64,000 nt of DNA from Nitrospira sp. (GTDB taxonomy: Bacteria > Nitrospirota > Nitrospiria > Nitrospirales > Nitrospiraceae): positions 209,452 through 273,451 of the forward strand of contig CP060502.1 of NCBI GenBank assembly GCA_024760545.1, in the 5' to 3' direction. The translations under genes were made by a program, and so were the position numbers. Below the pieces are notes generated by a model. That model ran no database searches, had not been told where the DNA came from, and was given only the letters and a program-made list of their open reading frames with translations. Below are positions 1-8,510 of the stretch, piece by piece. The stretch's first letter is position 1, and every line of letters begins with the position of its first letter.

Positions 1-284
1 GTCTGGAGCGTGACTTCTTTGCCAAAGACCAGGGCTGCGGTCGCCTGCTTCGCCTTATTGCCGAACGCTTGGCCTTTCTCCGGGCAGTCGATGCCGTGGA
101 GCCGGATGCGTTCAGGGTGTTGGTTGTGCAGAACCTCGATGGTGTCGCCGTCAAGGACGGAAGTAACGGGACCTGAAATCTCGGCTGCTGCGCATACAAT
201 TGAACCAAGCGCAAGAACAGTAAGACCAAATGTGGCTCTGCAAGCGAAGAACAGAGCCACAGCTCGATAATTTCTGGCAGACAT
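1..284 (-). CDS. Thermonuclease (SNase-like), 3' end beyond the window
   Basis: The visible N-terminal 94 residues begin with a hydrophobic signal-like stretch (LFFACRATFGLTVLALGS) and continue into ISGPVTSVLDGDTIEVLHN and RIRLHGIDCPEKGQAFG. The DGDT and RLxGIDxPE motifs are those of staphylococcal-nuclease-like endonucleases, which are secreted, Ca-dependent enzymes. The catalytic C-terminal part lies before base 1. The ATG overlaps the stop codon of the upstream gene by one base (TAATG), so the two are probably translated together. The family call is firm; activity cannot be judged from this fragment. Confidence 0.85.
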   Translation of the reverse strand, partial: MSARNYRAVALFFACRATFGLTVLALGSIVCAAAEISGPVTSVLDGDTIEVLHNQHPERIRLHGIDCPEKGQAFGNKAKQATAALVFGKEVTLQ

Positions 285-868
285 TAGGTTAGGGCTTTGG
301 CCATATACCATCCAAGGCGGCATTCAGCACTGCTTCCATTTGCTCCGATAAATCCCTCAAGGTCGCAATATATTCGCTTTGCCGAGTGGGGGGGGATTCG
401 CTCGAAAAGATTCCAAGTTTTTGCGAGACTCTGGGCAAACTCGCGATGAATAATGCTCTCTCGGGGAAATGATGAAGGGTCAGAGGTCCTAGGATGATGA
501 TAGCGATCGAGGTAGTGAGCGTATGTCGGTTTTGTGTTCTCAAGGTTTAGGCTGAATATTGCTTTCTCAAGATGGTAGAGGATCGGACCTTCTGGACTTG
601 TCCGGTGAGGCCACTTATATAACAGCACTGCGGCCAGAGCAGCTCCATATGGAATCAGCTCATACCTGGTTTCTCTGGCCAGTTCCTCTGTCATTGGCCG
701 TCCACGAAAGAATCCGTCCCCCACATGCATCCTAATATACAATTTGCCCAGTTCATTAGATGACGACTTGAGAATGTCCCCCAGAACTGTTCCAAGCGCG
801 AAGGCAACTCTCTTTTCATACTCGGAACTATCTTCCTCTGGTCCCATGACAGTTTCCTCTAGAGTCAA
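284..868 (-). CDS. Hypothetical protein, 194 aa
   Basis: I do not recognise this soluble protein. It starts with an acidic segment (MGPEEDSSEYEKRVAFALG), has one moderately hydrophobic helix (YGAALAAVLLYKW) near residue 75, and has no signal peptide. An alternative start is the internal ATG of MGPEED, 7 codons in. Its stop codon overlaps the start of the thermonuclease gene, which argues that the frame is real and co-transcribed. No function is proposed. Confidence 0.55.
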   Translation of the reverse strand: MTLEETVMGPEEDSSEYEKRVAFALGTVLGDILKSSSNELGKLYIRMHVGDGFFRGRPMTEELARETRYELIPYGAALAAVLLYKWPHRTSPEGPILYHLEKAIFSLNLENTKPTYAHYLDRYHHPRTSDPSSFPRESIIHREFAQSLAKTWNLFERIPPHSAKRIYCDLEGFIGANGSSAECRLGWYMAKALT

Positions 869-884
869 CGGCCCTAGAACATTC

Positions 885-957
885 TTACTTCTGCTTCGCC
901 ACCACCTGATCTTTGACCTTGTAATAGGTCGCAGAACTACGAACGAGTCTGTTGCAC
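885..957 (-). pseudogene. 3' remnant of a second ComEA-like helix-hairpin-helix gene
   Basis: Read on the minus strand this piece encodes SATYYKVKDQVVAKQK and a stop, which matches the C-terminus of the intact gene at 1477-1779 ([16 protein letters not shown], stop). The DNA matches too, notably the last 17 bases before the stop. Nothing homologous remains upstream because the AP2-like gene occupies that side. It looks like a decayed duplicate. Confidence 0.6.
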
Positions 958-987
958 CACGTTCGGGCGACAGTTTATCAAGGAAGA

Positions 988-1422
988 CTAGCGGGAGGCC
1001 AAAGCTCGTAGTGCCTTCCGTCGTGCCTGTACTGCCCGCTGAAATGCCCCCTGTTCGCCGTACCGCGTAATCGAAAACTTTCTAGTCTTGGCCTTGCCGC
1101 CCCCAATCGGCCATTGTGCAAGCCAATACTGTCGGTGACGAGGTCGCCCCCGGCCTGTCTCCATAGCGTCAATTCTTGTGACCCCTGAGATCCCGGACCG
1201 GTTGTTCTTCTTCTTGATCCGGCAGATTTCTCGCCGGGTCATTGGTCGCAGGCGGGCAATCAGCCAGTTTCGATACCTCTCTGCTACGGCAAGGGCCTTC
1301 CGCTTCCCGCCGTACACGTTGTCGGCAAAATGCCGATGGTAGACCCGGCCCCGCCGTTGGACAGTCACAAACCACGAATGTGTCCATGATGGTTCATGAT
1401 CAATGCGGTAGATCTGCTTCAT
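988..1422 (-). CDS. AP2-domain DNA-binding protein
   Basis: A basic 144-residue protein. Its second half (about residues 72-140) has the AP2/integrase-like DNA-binding pattern: NNRSGISGVTRID, then YWLAQWPIGGGKAKTRKFSI, then a helix (AFQRAVQARRKALRAL). AP2 domains bind DNA through a three-stranded sheet and in bacteria are often linked to mobile genes such as HNH homing endonucleases, but no nuclease motif is present here. It sits between an intact helix-hairpin-helix gene and the remnant of another, as if inserted between duplicates. Function beyond DNA binding is unknown. Confidence 0.65.
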   Translation of the reverse strand: MKQIYRIDHEPSWTHSWFVTVQRRGRVYHRHFADNVYGGKRKALAVAERYRNWLIARLRPMTRREICRIKKKNNRSGISGVTRIDAMETGRGRPRHRQYWLAQWPIGGGKAKTRKFSITRYGEQGAFQRAVQARRKALRALASR

Positions 1423-1476
1423 GGCTATTAATACCAGGAGTATGCAATCCGCTGCCCCATCCCGTTGGCCAATGGG

Positions 1477-1779
1477 TTACTTCTGCTTCGCCACAACGTG
1501 CTCCTTGATCTTGTCATACGTCGCTTGTGGGACAACTTTCTTCTGCACCAGTTCATCCTTCCGCTTGTACGGTCGGCCCTTGATGATCTTCTCGGAATAG
1601 GCATCACCAATCCCGGGCAGCGCCTTGAGTTGGTCTGCCGTGGCCATGTTGAGGTCGATGGGTTCAGCGGCGTGAAGGATCGAGGGTGTCGTTTCAGTCA
1701 AGGGGAAGACAGGAACCACACCGAATAGCAATGTGATCACCACGAACCCAATCGCCCATTTCTTTACCACTGAGAGCAT
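1477..1779 (-). CDS. ComEA-like helix-hairpin-helix protein
   Basis: A 100-residue protein with an N-terminal signal or membrane segment ([18 protein letters not shown]) and a ComEA-type helix-hairpin-helix: [20 protein letters not shown] at about residues 45-64, then [18 protein letters not shown]. The motif binds double-stranded DNA non-specifically and in ComEA acts outside the cytoplasmic membrane. The start at 1779 is chosen because AAGGAGG lies 7 bases upstream; longer readings into the neighbouring gene lack such a site. The C-terminus is repeated as a remnant at 885-957. Confidence 0.8.
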   Translation of the reverse strand: MLSVVKKWAIGFVVITLLFGVVPVFPLTETTPSILHAAEPIDLNMATADQLKALPGIGDAYSEKIIKGRPYKRKDELVQKKVVPQATYDKIKEHVVAKQK

Positions 1780-1792
1780 GAAAGCCTCCTTG

Positions 1793-2149
1793 CTAATGTG
1801 TGGTCCCTTTCGCCAACCGCTGGCCCATTTCAATAATCCGCCCCAGCCGTTCCAGCAGGTTCGTGGCCTGGTGCGACGTAAGCCCATGCTGATTGAGCAC
1901 GGCGAGCAGGTCGTCAATGATCTGCTCTTCGGTTTGGGAAAGCACATACGGCTCAGGAAACGCGGTTTCGGGGATCGTGGCGCGGGGATTCTTCTTCCGA
2001 AAGTCAGCGATGATGTCGAACAAGTCTTGCTTGCTACAGAGCCCTTTCCGTTCTAACAGTTCCACAATTGCCGCAATCTCCCACATATTGGAGATCGTCG
2101 CTTCCTCGATCGACATGGACTCGCGTTTGGGGCGGTGCTGATCGCTCAT
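1793..2149 (-). CDS. Hypothetical protein, 118 aa
   Basis: A small, helical, soluble protein with no signal peptide; family not recognised. It contains two leucine-rich helical segments ([16 protein letters not shown] and [21 protein letters not shown]) around a proline-rich middle. It lies 13 bases before the helix-hairpin-helix gene and 5 bases after umuC, so it is probably the next gene of the same minus-strand operon. A link to the SOS cluster is inferred from position only. Confidence 0.55.
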   Translation of the reverse strand: MSDQHRPKRESMSIEEATISNMWEIAAIVELLERKGLCSKQDLFDIIADFRKKNPRATIPETAFPEPYVLSQTEEQIIDDLLAVLNQHGLTSHQATNLLERLGRIIEMGQRLAKGTTH

Positions 2150-2154
2150 GCCGA

Positions 2155-3423
2155 TTAGGCCTTCACTATGGGAAGGTCATCCCAGCTCGTGGTGTAGGCC
2201 GGTGAGCTGTGACGAAACTGCGTCCGCCACGCCTTCGTGATTCCGTTGGAGGCATAGTGCAGCGTGCCAGACCCAAACCGGTTATTGATCGAATCCAGCG
2301 CCGTCATCAACTTCTTCGATCGCGCCCGATCGTGTTGGTCGAAAAGGTCTGTCTGCACCTGGCTCGCTGGAACCAGTCCCGTCAACATGATCCCGACCTT
2401 CTTGTAGAGGAACCCCTTGCGGTAGATCGTCCGTATGCCCTCTATCGCAGACCGAATCAGTTCAGGTGTGCTGTCCGTGGCCACCGGGAGCTTGCGCGTC
2501 AGGGCATTGTAATACTGCGGAGTATCCTGGAATGGATTCGTGTGCAGAAACACGGTCAGCACGGTGGCGGCCAGGTGCTCCGCCCGCAGCTTCTCCGCCG
2601 CGCGCGTCGTGTAGCTCGACCCCGCTTCCTCCATCTCCGCCAGCGTGCCCACCATCGTTCCGAAGGCCCGCGAGCAGGTGATCCCTTGCTTGGGCACTGG
2701 GCACTGCTCCACGTCCAGGCAGGACATCCCGCGCAGTTCCATCACCAGGCGCAGTCCGACAACGCCCATGTGCGTGCGGATAAACTGGTCATCCGCCTGG
2801 CGCAGCTGAAGGGCCGTGGTAATGCCGTGCTGGGTAAGGAACCGAGCATAGTTGGGACCAATGCCCCAGACATCTTCAACGGCAATCCGACTGAGCAGGG
2901 CGTCTCGATCTGGACAGGCGCGCAGATCAACCACGCTGCCGGCATCGGGAGTGCGCTTCGCGATTCTGGTGGCGATCTTCGCCAGGACTTTCGTCTCCGC
3001 AATCCCCACCGATACCGGGATGCCGGTCCAGCGTTTCACTGTGGCGCGGATGACACGTCCATAGTCCGTGAGGTTTCGCGAGGCGAAACCGGAGAACCCC
3101 AGAAACGCTTCGTCGATTGAGTACCTCTCCAGATCCGGACAGAATTGTTCGAGGCACGCCATCACGCGCTGTGACATATCCCCGTAGAGCGCGTAGTTCG
3201 ATGAGAAGACCTGGACGTCGTGCGCGTCAAGAAGCGGGCGAATCTGAAACTCCGGCACCCCCATCCCGATGCCCAGGGCCTTCGCTTCGTTCGAGCGAGC
3301 CACGACACAGCCGTCATTGTTGGACAGGACGACAACCGGCTGACGCTCGAGCTTGGGGTTAAACACTCGTTCGCAGGATGCGTAGAAGTTGTTGCAATCG
3401 ACGAGGGCCAAGACTGGAGACAT
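2155..3423 (-). CDS. umuC: DNA polymerase V catalytic subunit UmuC
   Basis: A 422-residue Y-family polymerase of normal UmuC length. Palm motifs are intact: [18 protein letters not shown] at residues 5-22 carries the first catalytic Asp, and [11 protein letters not shown] carries the Asp-Glu pair. A helix-hairpin-helix ([15 protein letters not shown]) and the UmuC C-terminal domain (TLHYASNG) follow. With UmuD' it makes the error-prone polymerase for bypass of DNA lesions. The gene begins 6 bases after umuD, the classic order. Such copies are common on conjugative elements. Confidence 0.95.
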   Translation of the reverse strand: MSPVLALVDCNNFYASCERVFNPKLERQPVVVLSNNDGCVVARSNEAKALGIGMGVPEFQIRPLLDAHDVQVFSSNYALYGDMSQRVMACLEQFCPDLERYSIDEAFLGFSGFASRNLTDYGRVIRATVKRWTGIPVSVGIAETKVLAKIATRIAKRTPDAGSVVDLRACPDRDALLSRIAVEDVWGIGPNYARFLTQHGITTALQLRQADDQFIRTHMGVVGLRLVMELRGMSCLDVEQCPVPKQGITCSRAFGTMVGTLAEMEEAGSSYTTRAAEKLRAEHLAATVLTVFLHTNPFQDTPQYYNALTRKLPVATDSTPELIRSAIEGIRTIYRKGFLYKKVGIMLTGLVPASQVQTDLFDQHDRARSKKLMTALDSINNRFGSGTLHYASNGITKAWRTQFRHSSPAYTTSWDDLPIVKA

Positions 3424-3429
3424 CGGACC

Positions 3430-3855
3430 CTACAGCGCGTGAATGACGTTGGTGACGACGCCCCAGATTTCAAACTCTTGCTGCGGTTGAACCTCGATCG
3501 GCTGGTAGTTTCGGTTCTCCGGGAGCAGGCGCACTGCGGTGCCCCGTTTGGAGAGACGTTTCACGGTGAGTTCGCCATCCAGCGCCGCGACGATCACATT
3601 GCCGTCGACCGCTTCAAGGGACCGATCCACAACCAATAAGTCCCCCGTATGAATGCCGGCACCGAGCATCGAGTCTCCGGACACGCGCACAAAGAAAGTC
3701 GCGGCGGGGTGCTTAATCAGGTGCCGGTTGAGATCCAGTTTGCCTTCGAGATAATCATCGGCCGGCGACGGGAAGCCAGCCGGCAGGCGGCCCAGGAACA
3801 CGGGGAGCTTGTAGCGGGTGGAGAGATCAGGCGCGTAGACGGCATCGATGTGCAT
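3430..3855 (-). CDS. umuD: UmuD, self-cleaving S24 peptidase subunit of Pol V
   Basis: The 141-residue protein shows the self-cleavage site Ala26-Gly27 (LPAGFPSPADDY), the nucleophile Ser62 in VSGDSMLGAG and the general base Lys99 in LTVKRL, all in the usual order for UmuD. RecA-stimulated cleavage gives UmuD', the partner of UmuC. GAGGAACT precedes the ATG. I could not find a recognisable LexA box in the 40 bases between this gene and the SRAP gene, so control probably comes from the promoter before the SRAP gene. Confidence 0.95.
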   Translation of the reverse strand: MHIDAVYAPDLSTRYKLPVFLGRLPAGFPSPADDYLEGKLDLNRHLIKHPAATFFVRVSGDSMLGAGIHTGDLLVVDRSLEAVDGNVIVAALDGELTVKRLSKRGTAVRLLPENRNYQPIEVQPQQEFEIWGVVTNVIHAL

Positions 3856-3894
3856 GACAGTTCCTCAGAGCCAGGAAGGGCTGTAGTCTACTCC

Positions 3895-4566
3895 CTAGGC
3901 CTGGGCTGGCTCAAGACAGGCGGGAGCGTTGTGCCGCGGGTTGTTGACCAGGGTACTGACTGGATAGGCCTGAAGTTCGGTACTGGGATACGGACGCAGC
4001 AAGGCCTTCAGCGAATCGGCGGGTGTGGTGTGATCGAGCCATGGGATATACGAGGCAGGCGCAAGGATCACTGGCATCCGATTGTGAATTGGCGCCATCA
4101 GGTCATTGGGCTCCGTGGTAATAATTGCGCAGGTCTCGATCGGCTCGCCTTCAGCGGGTTTCCAATGTTCCCATAGCCCCGCAAAGGCAAACGGCCGCTT
4201 GTCCTTTCGACCAATCCAGATGGGCTGTTTTCGCTCACCCAACCTTTGCCACTCATAGAACCCGTCGGCAATGACCAGGCATCGCCGCTTCTTGAATGCA
4301 GATCGAAAGGCGGGTTTCTCGGCCACGGTCTCACCCTTGGCGTTGATACACTGGTTGCCGATCTTGGCATCCTTGGCCCAAGAAGGAATCAGGCCCCAGC
4401 GAAGCAAGACGCAATCACGTTTCACAGACTCAGGATTGAGACGAACGACCGCCACACGTTGCGTTGGGGAGATGTTGTAGTTGGGCTTGAACAGCGGGGG
4501 ATCGTCAACCTGAAACTGTTCCGCGATGACTTCCGGGGTAGCCGTCTGGGTGAAGCGTCCACACAT
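3895..4566 (-). CDS. SOS response-associated peptidase (SRAP; YedK/HMCES family)
   Basis: The protein begins MCGRFTQ, with the invariant Cys2 that forms a thiazolidine cross-link to abasic sites in single-stranded DNA. Other family marks are GLIPSWAKD, RCLVIADGFYEWQ, FAGLWEHW (active-site Glu) and PIHNRMPVIL (active-site His). At 223 residues it is full length. It protects abasic sites, which suits its place as first gene of an operon with umuD and umuC. A -10/-35 pair lies just upstream. Confidence 0.95.
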   Translation of the reverse strand: MCGRFTQTATPEVIAEQFQVDDPPLFKPNYNISPTQRVAVVRLNPESVKRDCVLLRWGLIPSWAKDAKIGNQCINAKGETVAEKPAFRSAFKKRRCLVIADGFYEWQRLGERKQPIWIGRKDKRPFAFAGLWEHWKPAEGEPIETCAIITTEPNDLMAPIHNRMPVILAPASYIPWLDHTTPADSLKALLRPYPSTELQAYPVSTLVNNPRHNAPACLEPAQA

Positions 4567-4587
4567 CAGTAGCCTCGCAGGGAGGCT

Positions 4588-4617
4588 ATTCTATGAAAAC
4601 CAGACATCGAAGTCCAA
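4588..4617 (-). promoter_or_regulatory. Candidate sigma-70-type promoter of SRAP-umuD-umuC
   Basis: On the minus strand TTGGAC (4617-4612) and TAGAAT (4593-4588) are separated by 18 bases, 22 bases before the SRAP ATG. The -10 and its surroundings are conserved in a diverged copy at 15478-15570, which supports it. GCGAGG, 7 bases before the ATG, may be the ribosome site. No transcription data. Confidence 0.45.
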
Positions 4618-4659
4618 AGCTGCTTCTGGGCAATGACCGACTGGTTATTGTACAGAACG

Positions 4660-4760
4660 TCTGACTCTCCACTTTGCGACCGTCGGCATTCGGCCAAGAG
4701 CGGACATTCGGCGCCGAGATTGCACCACCCCAAAGCGGTCCTCAGCCCTGTCGCATGAAC
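4660..4760. repeat. Dispersed intergenic repeat, copy 1
   Basis: The part GGCGCCGAGATTGCACCACC then CAAAGCGGTCCTCAGCCCTG recurs with changes at 7145-7190, 8070-8106 and 10259-10306. The preceding part (GTCGGCATTCGGCCAAGAGC) recurs before the other copies too. The remaining bases between 4566 and 5180 show no gene I can support; a possible decayed integron-type site lies at about 4757-4810. Confidence 0.6.
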
Positions 4761-5180
4761 CTGCCCGGTAACCGCCGAGCGTAGCGGAGGAGGAGTGCCT
4801 GACGGGAAACAGCCGAAAGATTTGACAAGTAGGAACAACGTTCGAACAACAGCTCGGCGCTGAAGCGGGAGTTCTCACGAAATCCCTCCGCGAAGTGTCG
4901 CAGGCACCGTCACTGTCCGCGCAGACGGGACACATAATGTTCGATTCCAAGACTTGAACCCATTTGAGTTTGGCTATCTGAGCCAGTTTCTTCCCATGTG
5001 GTATTGCACTTATTGTAAGGGCCCGCGACCATTCCCGTCATCTCAGATTTACACCTAATGCATCGGCTTGCTATAAATACTACTCTTGCACGGTGAAGCT
5101 AAAGGCAAGTCATCGCGTGCGAATCAGGATGACTCTAACAAGTCAGCCTTTCTTTTTCTCGTTTCAAGTATCACAACTGC

Positions 5181-6980
5181 ATGATTGCCATACCGTCGTT
5201 CGAACATGTAGCAATCGTTGGCGATGACGCCTGGCTTGCGGCAGAGATTTCATCGCTGTTTACCCGTCCTCGGCGTTATCTCACCGTCATGGATGGGCCT
5301 CGTCTGACTCGACCTGACTACACAAACGAAGTGATTAGACGGACCAATGCCCTCTCGCTGGCTCAAACTCGTCGAGTAGTATTCGCTAATTTGCCAGCCG
5401 ATCAAAGTTGTGCACTATCTGAGCGCCAGCCGGCCGGCATGTTCATTTCCGCCAACACTCGAGAAGAGGCGCGATCTGCTCTCAGAGGTTGGACGAAAGG
5501 CCCAGCTGAAAAGCTGGCTTGGGGCCGAGACCACCTCGGCGTTGGTCTTCTGTTGGCCCGTCGCTCGAAGAAGTTCCTGGACACGGCTGAGGAGACATCG
5601 CCGCCAATCAATTTTGTCTCAGGTGGAACTCACCTGTTGATCGTCTGCGAGGCAGGGGAGGATCTCGCGGAAGTGACCGGGAGCAACTTGGCCTTCGCTA
5701 CTGATGCATCTTTTTTAACTGTCCCTCAGCTTCCAGATCGTGATCAAGATCAATGGCTGGAGGAAATCTATGCCCTCGGATCAGGGGAGAATGTCACAAC
5801 GCGATTTGCCTGCATACGCGATCGCGTTCGCACAAGACTCCCTGCCTTTGACTTTCGAGAATACAAGCAGGTTTTGTTCATCACCAACGGCTTCCCTTGG
5901 GGAATGGCCATGCCAGAGCGTCCCACAACACATCTCTTCGCATATCCGGATTTGGGACGCATGATAGTGGAAGGGATATGGGCGGCTTCCCGTACTGGCA
6001 AGAGCGCAAGGACAGCGCTGCTGATCCAATCGGATCACATCGCAGGATCGGAAATCGAGGCAATACGGGAATCATTGAAACAGAATCAAACTCTAGTTCG
6101 TATTCAGGCAGGACCCCGCGCGACAGTGCACAATGTCCGAATGTTGCTCGAGACTGTACCATTCGACATTGTCGTCATTTCGACGCATGCAGGTGATGTT
6201 TCAGGCAAACGGGTGACCTATAAATTCACGGACAGCGAAGGTATTGCTCGATGCCTTGTAGTCGATGAGGCTGTTGGGTTTGGATACGACCCCACAACCG
6301 AGAAAGTGTGCGTCCAAACATTCTGTCGTTTTCACGAATTAGACGGAGTTGATTGGTCGGATTCGGTCGCGAAATCTTCCCTGTATGTAGGCTCAGCGAT
6401 CTCCACCTGGTCAGCAATGGGCGATGTCCAGGAGCGCGCAAAATACCGAGTAGCAAGCGAAGAGATCATTCGCGTTAACGGCTCCATGGGACTTCGGATG
6501 AGCGATGACGTGTGGCTTCCCATGATGCACGGTTTCGCACCTGGCTGTACGCCGATCGTTTTTAACAACGCATGCTCATCGTGGCATGAATTAAGTAAGC
6601 GATTTATGTTTCCTGGGGCCAGCGCCTATATCGGAACCTTGTTTCCTGTGACAGAGGCAGAGGCCCAGGCAGTCGGCACGTCTTTTTTCCAGAGGGAACT
6701 CGGAAAATCATTACCAGTAGCGCTCTGGGCCTCACAGAATCACGTCTATGAACGACAAGATCGACGCCCATATGCGATGTGTGGCCTTCCCTTTTCCTCG
6801 ATCCAACGGAATACAATAGACTCCATCGCCTTCCTCTCCCAATATTACCCAAGAGCGATTGCCACCCTAAGCCGTAAGGCGAATACGACCGCTATTGAGG
6901 AATTACGGGAGAACTTCATCCAGCAGAAAGACTTTCTATCAAAGGAAGCGGAGATCCTCGCGGACTGGATTCGTTCCTGA
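5181..6980 (+). CDS. CHAT-domain caspase-like protease
   Basis: In this 599-residue protein the C-terminal 300 residues match CHAT cysteine peptidases (clan CD, caspase/separase fold). FDIVVISTHAG carries the catalytic His336 and PIVFNNACSS the catalytic Cys465. Then come GASAYIGTLFPVTEAEAQAV and ELGKSLPVALWASQ, the usual CHAT end. The N-terminal 250 residues are unassigned and may sense or bind a partner. No TPR, ATPase or transmembrane segment is visible. CHAT proteases are often effectors of anti-phage systems; that role is inference. No good ribosome site precedes this ATG, so the true start may differ. It is the only plus-strand gene in this part of the island. Confidence 0.75.
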   Translation: MIAIPSFEHVAIVGDDAWLAAEISSLFTRPRRYLTVMDGPRLTRPDYTNEVIRRTNALSLAQTRRVVFANLPADQSCALSERQPAGMFISANTREEARSALRGWTKGPAEKLAWGRDHLGVGLLLARRSKKFLDTAEETSPPINFVSGGTHLLIVCEAGEDLAEVTGSNLAFATDASFLTVPQLPDRDQDQWLEEIYALGSGENVTTRFACIRDRVRTRLPAFDFREYKQVLFITNGFPWGMAMPERPTTHLFAYPDLGRMIVEGIWAASRTGKSARTALLIQSDHIAGSEIEAIRESLKQNQTLVRIQAGPRATVHNVRMLLETVPFDIVVISTHAGDVSGKRVTYKFTDSEGIARCLVVDEAVGFGYDPTTEKVCVQTFCRFHELDGVDWSDSVAKSSLYVGSAISTWSAMGDVQERAKYRVASEEIIRVNGSMGLRMSDDVWLPMMHGFAPGCTPIVFNNACSSWHELSKRFMFPGASAYIGTLFPVTEAEAQAVGTSFFQRELGKSLPVALWASQNHVYERQDRRPYAMCGLPFSSIQRNTIDSIAFLSQYYPRAIATLSRKANTTAIEELRENFIQQKDFLSKEAEILADWIRS

Positions 6981-7144
6981 CTCCACAATAAAGCGAAGAC
7001 ACTATCAGAGATCTTATCTGCGAACGAGTGAATCGTTTGCTCACTCCTCGTTTAGCTAAGGGGTGTTGTCTCGTGGGAGATTGAGGTCTGATCGAGAATT
7101 GCGGAGATTGAGGTTATCGGAATCGACGAACTGTACCGTTCATG

Positions 7145-7190
7145 ACGCCGAGATTGCACCACCCCAAAGCGGTCCTCACCCCTGTCGCCG
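7145..7190. repeat. Dispersed intergenic repeat, copy 2 (core block)
   Basis: GACGCCGAGATTGCACCACC then CAAAGCGGTCCTCACCCCTG is nearly identical to the block at 4711-4757. On the minus strand it begins right after an integron-type attC site, as does the copy near 10260. The stretch 6981-7144 between the CHAT gene and this repeat holds nothing I recognise. Confidence 0.6.
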
Positions 7191-7292
7191 TAACGCTGCG
7201 CGTGAGCCGAGGCCGAGCGCAGCGAGAGAACCCAAAGCGTACTCGCTTCGCTCGTACTGCTTTGGGCCGTCGGCTCGACGCGCGGGTTAGGC
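7188..7292 (-). other. Integron-type attC recombination site
   Basis: On the minus strand the site opens with GCCTAAC (consensus RYYYAAC) and closes with GTTACGG (consensus GTTRRRY, last part degenerate). The arms pair imperfectly: CGCGCGTCGAGCCGA against TCGGCTCACGCGCAG. An unpaired-base pattern and a central palindromic part follow, as in folded attC. It starts 6 bases after the stop of the 7298-7804 gene, the standard position of an attC behind its cassette gene. Confidence 0.65.
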
Positions 7293-7297
7293 CGCAA

Positions 7298-7804
7298 CTA
7301 GCCTCCCTGCGCTTGGCCTCGTTGCTGCAGGGCTGTACGCAACTTTTGAACCTCAGCGACGATCTTTTCGATCGTCTCCTCAAGTTCCTTTCGAGTCTTC
7401 TTGAGATCCTCTCGGGTAGCCAGCCCCTTGGCCTGCTGGCTTGCACTGGAAAGTGACTGCTCAAGCGAGGCCAGACGCTTGTCAATCTCTGCATTCGTAC
7501 CCGGAGGCCTGTCGTTCTCCAGCTTTGTCACCCGCGCGGCGAGATCGGTGAACTCTTTCTTCGATGCAGGTTCGTTCATAGCTGAGTCCCTTATATTCCA
7601 GATTGAGAACAGTGCCGTAAGTAGCAAGAAAACCGAAGCCGCGATCTTGTCTCGTCGTGACTTTGCGTCGATGCGATCATTGAGCGAAATGGAATCCTTA
7701 TTTCGATGAAACAACCTAGGTGAGAATATAAGCGTCCAGGCTGCTTGAAACAAGCCAACCACCAGTAAGCCAAGGGCGGTCAGAACAACTGTGCTCCAAG
7801 ACAC
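7298..7804 (-). CDS. Cassette-borne membrane protein with C-terminal coiled coil
   Basis: The 168-residue protein has two membrane helices (VVLTALGLLVVGLFQAAWTL, residues 6-25, and KIAASVFLLLTALFSIWNI, about 53-71). From residue 85 a coiled coil follows (FTDLAARVTKLEND; ASLEQSLSSASQQ; DLKKTRKELEETIEKIVAEV). The start is GTG, 17 bases inside the cassette boundary at 7821-7827. The gene fills the space between two integron-type sites, so it is probably a captured cassette. Function unknown. Confidence 0.65.
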   Translation of the reverse strand: MSWSTVVLTALGLLVVGLFQAAWTLIFSPRLFHRNKDSISLNDRIDAKSRRDKIAASVFLLLTALFSIWNIRDSAMNEPASKKEFTDLAARVTKLENDRPPGTNAEIDKRLASLEQSLSSASQQAKGLATREDLKKTRKELEETIEKIVAEVQKLRTALQQRGQAQGG

Positions 7805-7820
7805 AATGCGCTCCGTTACG

Positions 7821-7990
7821 GCCTAACAATGTTTAGGCGGATCCATCATAAGAACCGGATCTGCCATGTTCTATCCGCGTAACACACCTTCAATGATCGT
7901 GAACAATATCCCAACATCGACGGTGGTGCAATGAGTTGCGGCCCATCGACCATTGATCACGGGTTCTTATGCGGATCGGCGTAAGACCTT
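7821..7990 (-). other. attC/attI-like recombination region upstream of the cassette
   Basis: On the minus strand it ends GGATCCGCCTAAACATTG and GTTAGGC, closely resembling the L and R boxes that end attI and attC sites. About 100 bases (7821-7925) are repeated at 11303-11395 before the other cassette gene. A partly inverted copy of the end (GGTTCTTATGCGGATCGGCG) lies at 7960-7980, so the whole could fold into one large imperfect palindrome. Whether it is attC or attI is not settled. Confidence 0.5.
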
Positions 7991-8106
7991 CCCTTCTGGT
8001 AGCGGTCGGTCGTGTACTCCGGCTAAGGGTCGGATACCGATGGTCGAAGAACGGCCAAGTACGGAAATTCGGCGCCAGGATCGCCCCGCCATAATGCGGT
8101 CATACA
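7985..8106. repeat. Dispersed intergenic repeat, copy 3
   Basis: GGTAGCGGTCGGTCGTGTAC then GGCTAAGGGTCGG matches the block at 10188-10228 and 15190-15232. It is followed by TTCGGCGCCAGGATCGC and AATGCGGTC, a diverged form of the block at 4711-4757. The order of the two parts is the same as at 10152-10310. GTTGGGC at 8114-8120 could be an integron core site. Confidence 0.5.
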
Positions 8107-8140
8107 CCCTTCTGTTGGGCGCAAGTGGGTTTGGCTGCGT

Positions 8141-8255
8141 ATTCCGGTCAAAATGAGCCACGTATTCCAGAGGAAACCAGTCAGTCATTCCGATCCAAAT
8201 CAGCCACTCATTCTGGTGCTATATGCCAACTGCTCCACTTGAAACCAGCCACCTG
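8141..8255. repeat. Five tandem imperfect 23-bp repeats
   Basis: Units start at exact 23-base steps: 8141, 8164, 8187, 8210 and 8233. They follow the pattern ATTCCgatcaAAaccAGCCACtc. The fourth and fifth are the most diverged. Arrays like this occur at ends of IS21-family elements, but no istA or istB is near, so this may be a solo end. The rest of 8256-8510 shows nothing recognisable. Confidence 0.55.
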
Positions 8256-8510
8256 CTCGACTTATCTCATGCTCTCCTACGTTCGCATTGACGCACATGT
8301 AATTTGATCCGGATACTAAGGAAGGTCTGATTACTGATCCAGTCATGAGCAAGTGCGTATTTTGCTCTGACATAATCGCTAAAAGACCCTATTTATAGGC
8401 CTTCCAAGAAAAACACGCACTATTTAGCGTTCGGCTCAGGAATTCGTGATTTTGAGCGGTACAGTTGAGCATCTGCAGTCTCTTATATCCGGAGAGATCG
8501 CGAGCTACTC

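Noticed and set aside
2209..3120. 303-codon plus-strand frame opposite umuC
   Set aside because: It is the complement of a certain umuC gene and is Arg/His/Pro-rich in the manner of antisense frames.
3856..3894. LexA box between SRAP gene and umuD
   Set aside because: No palindrome resembling known LexA sites is present; regulation there is probably from the SRAP promoter.
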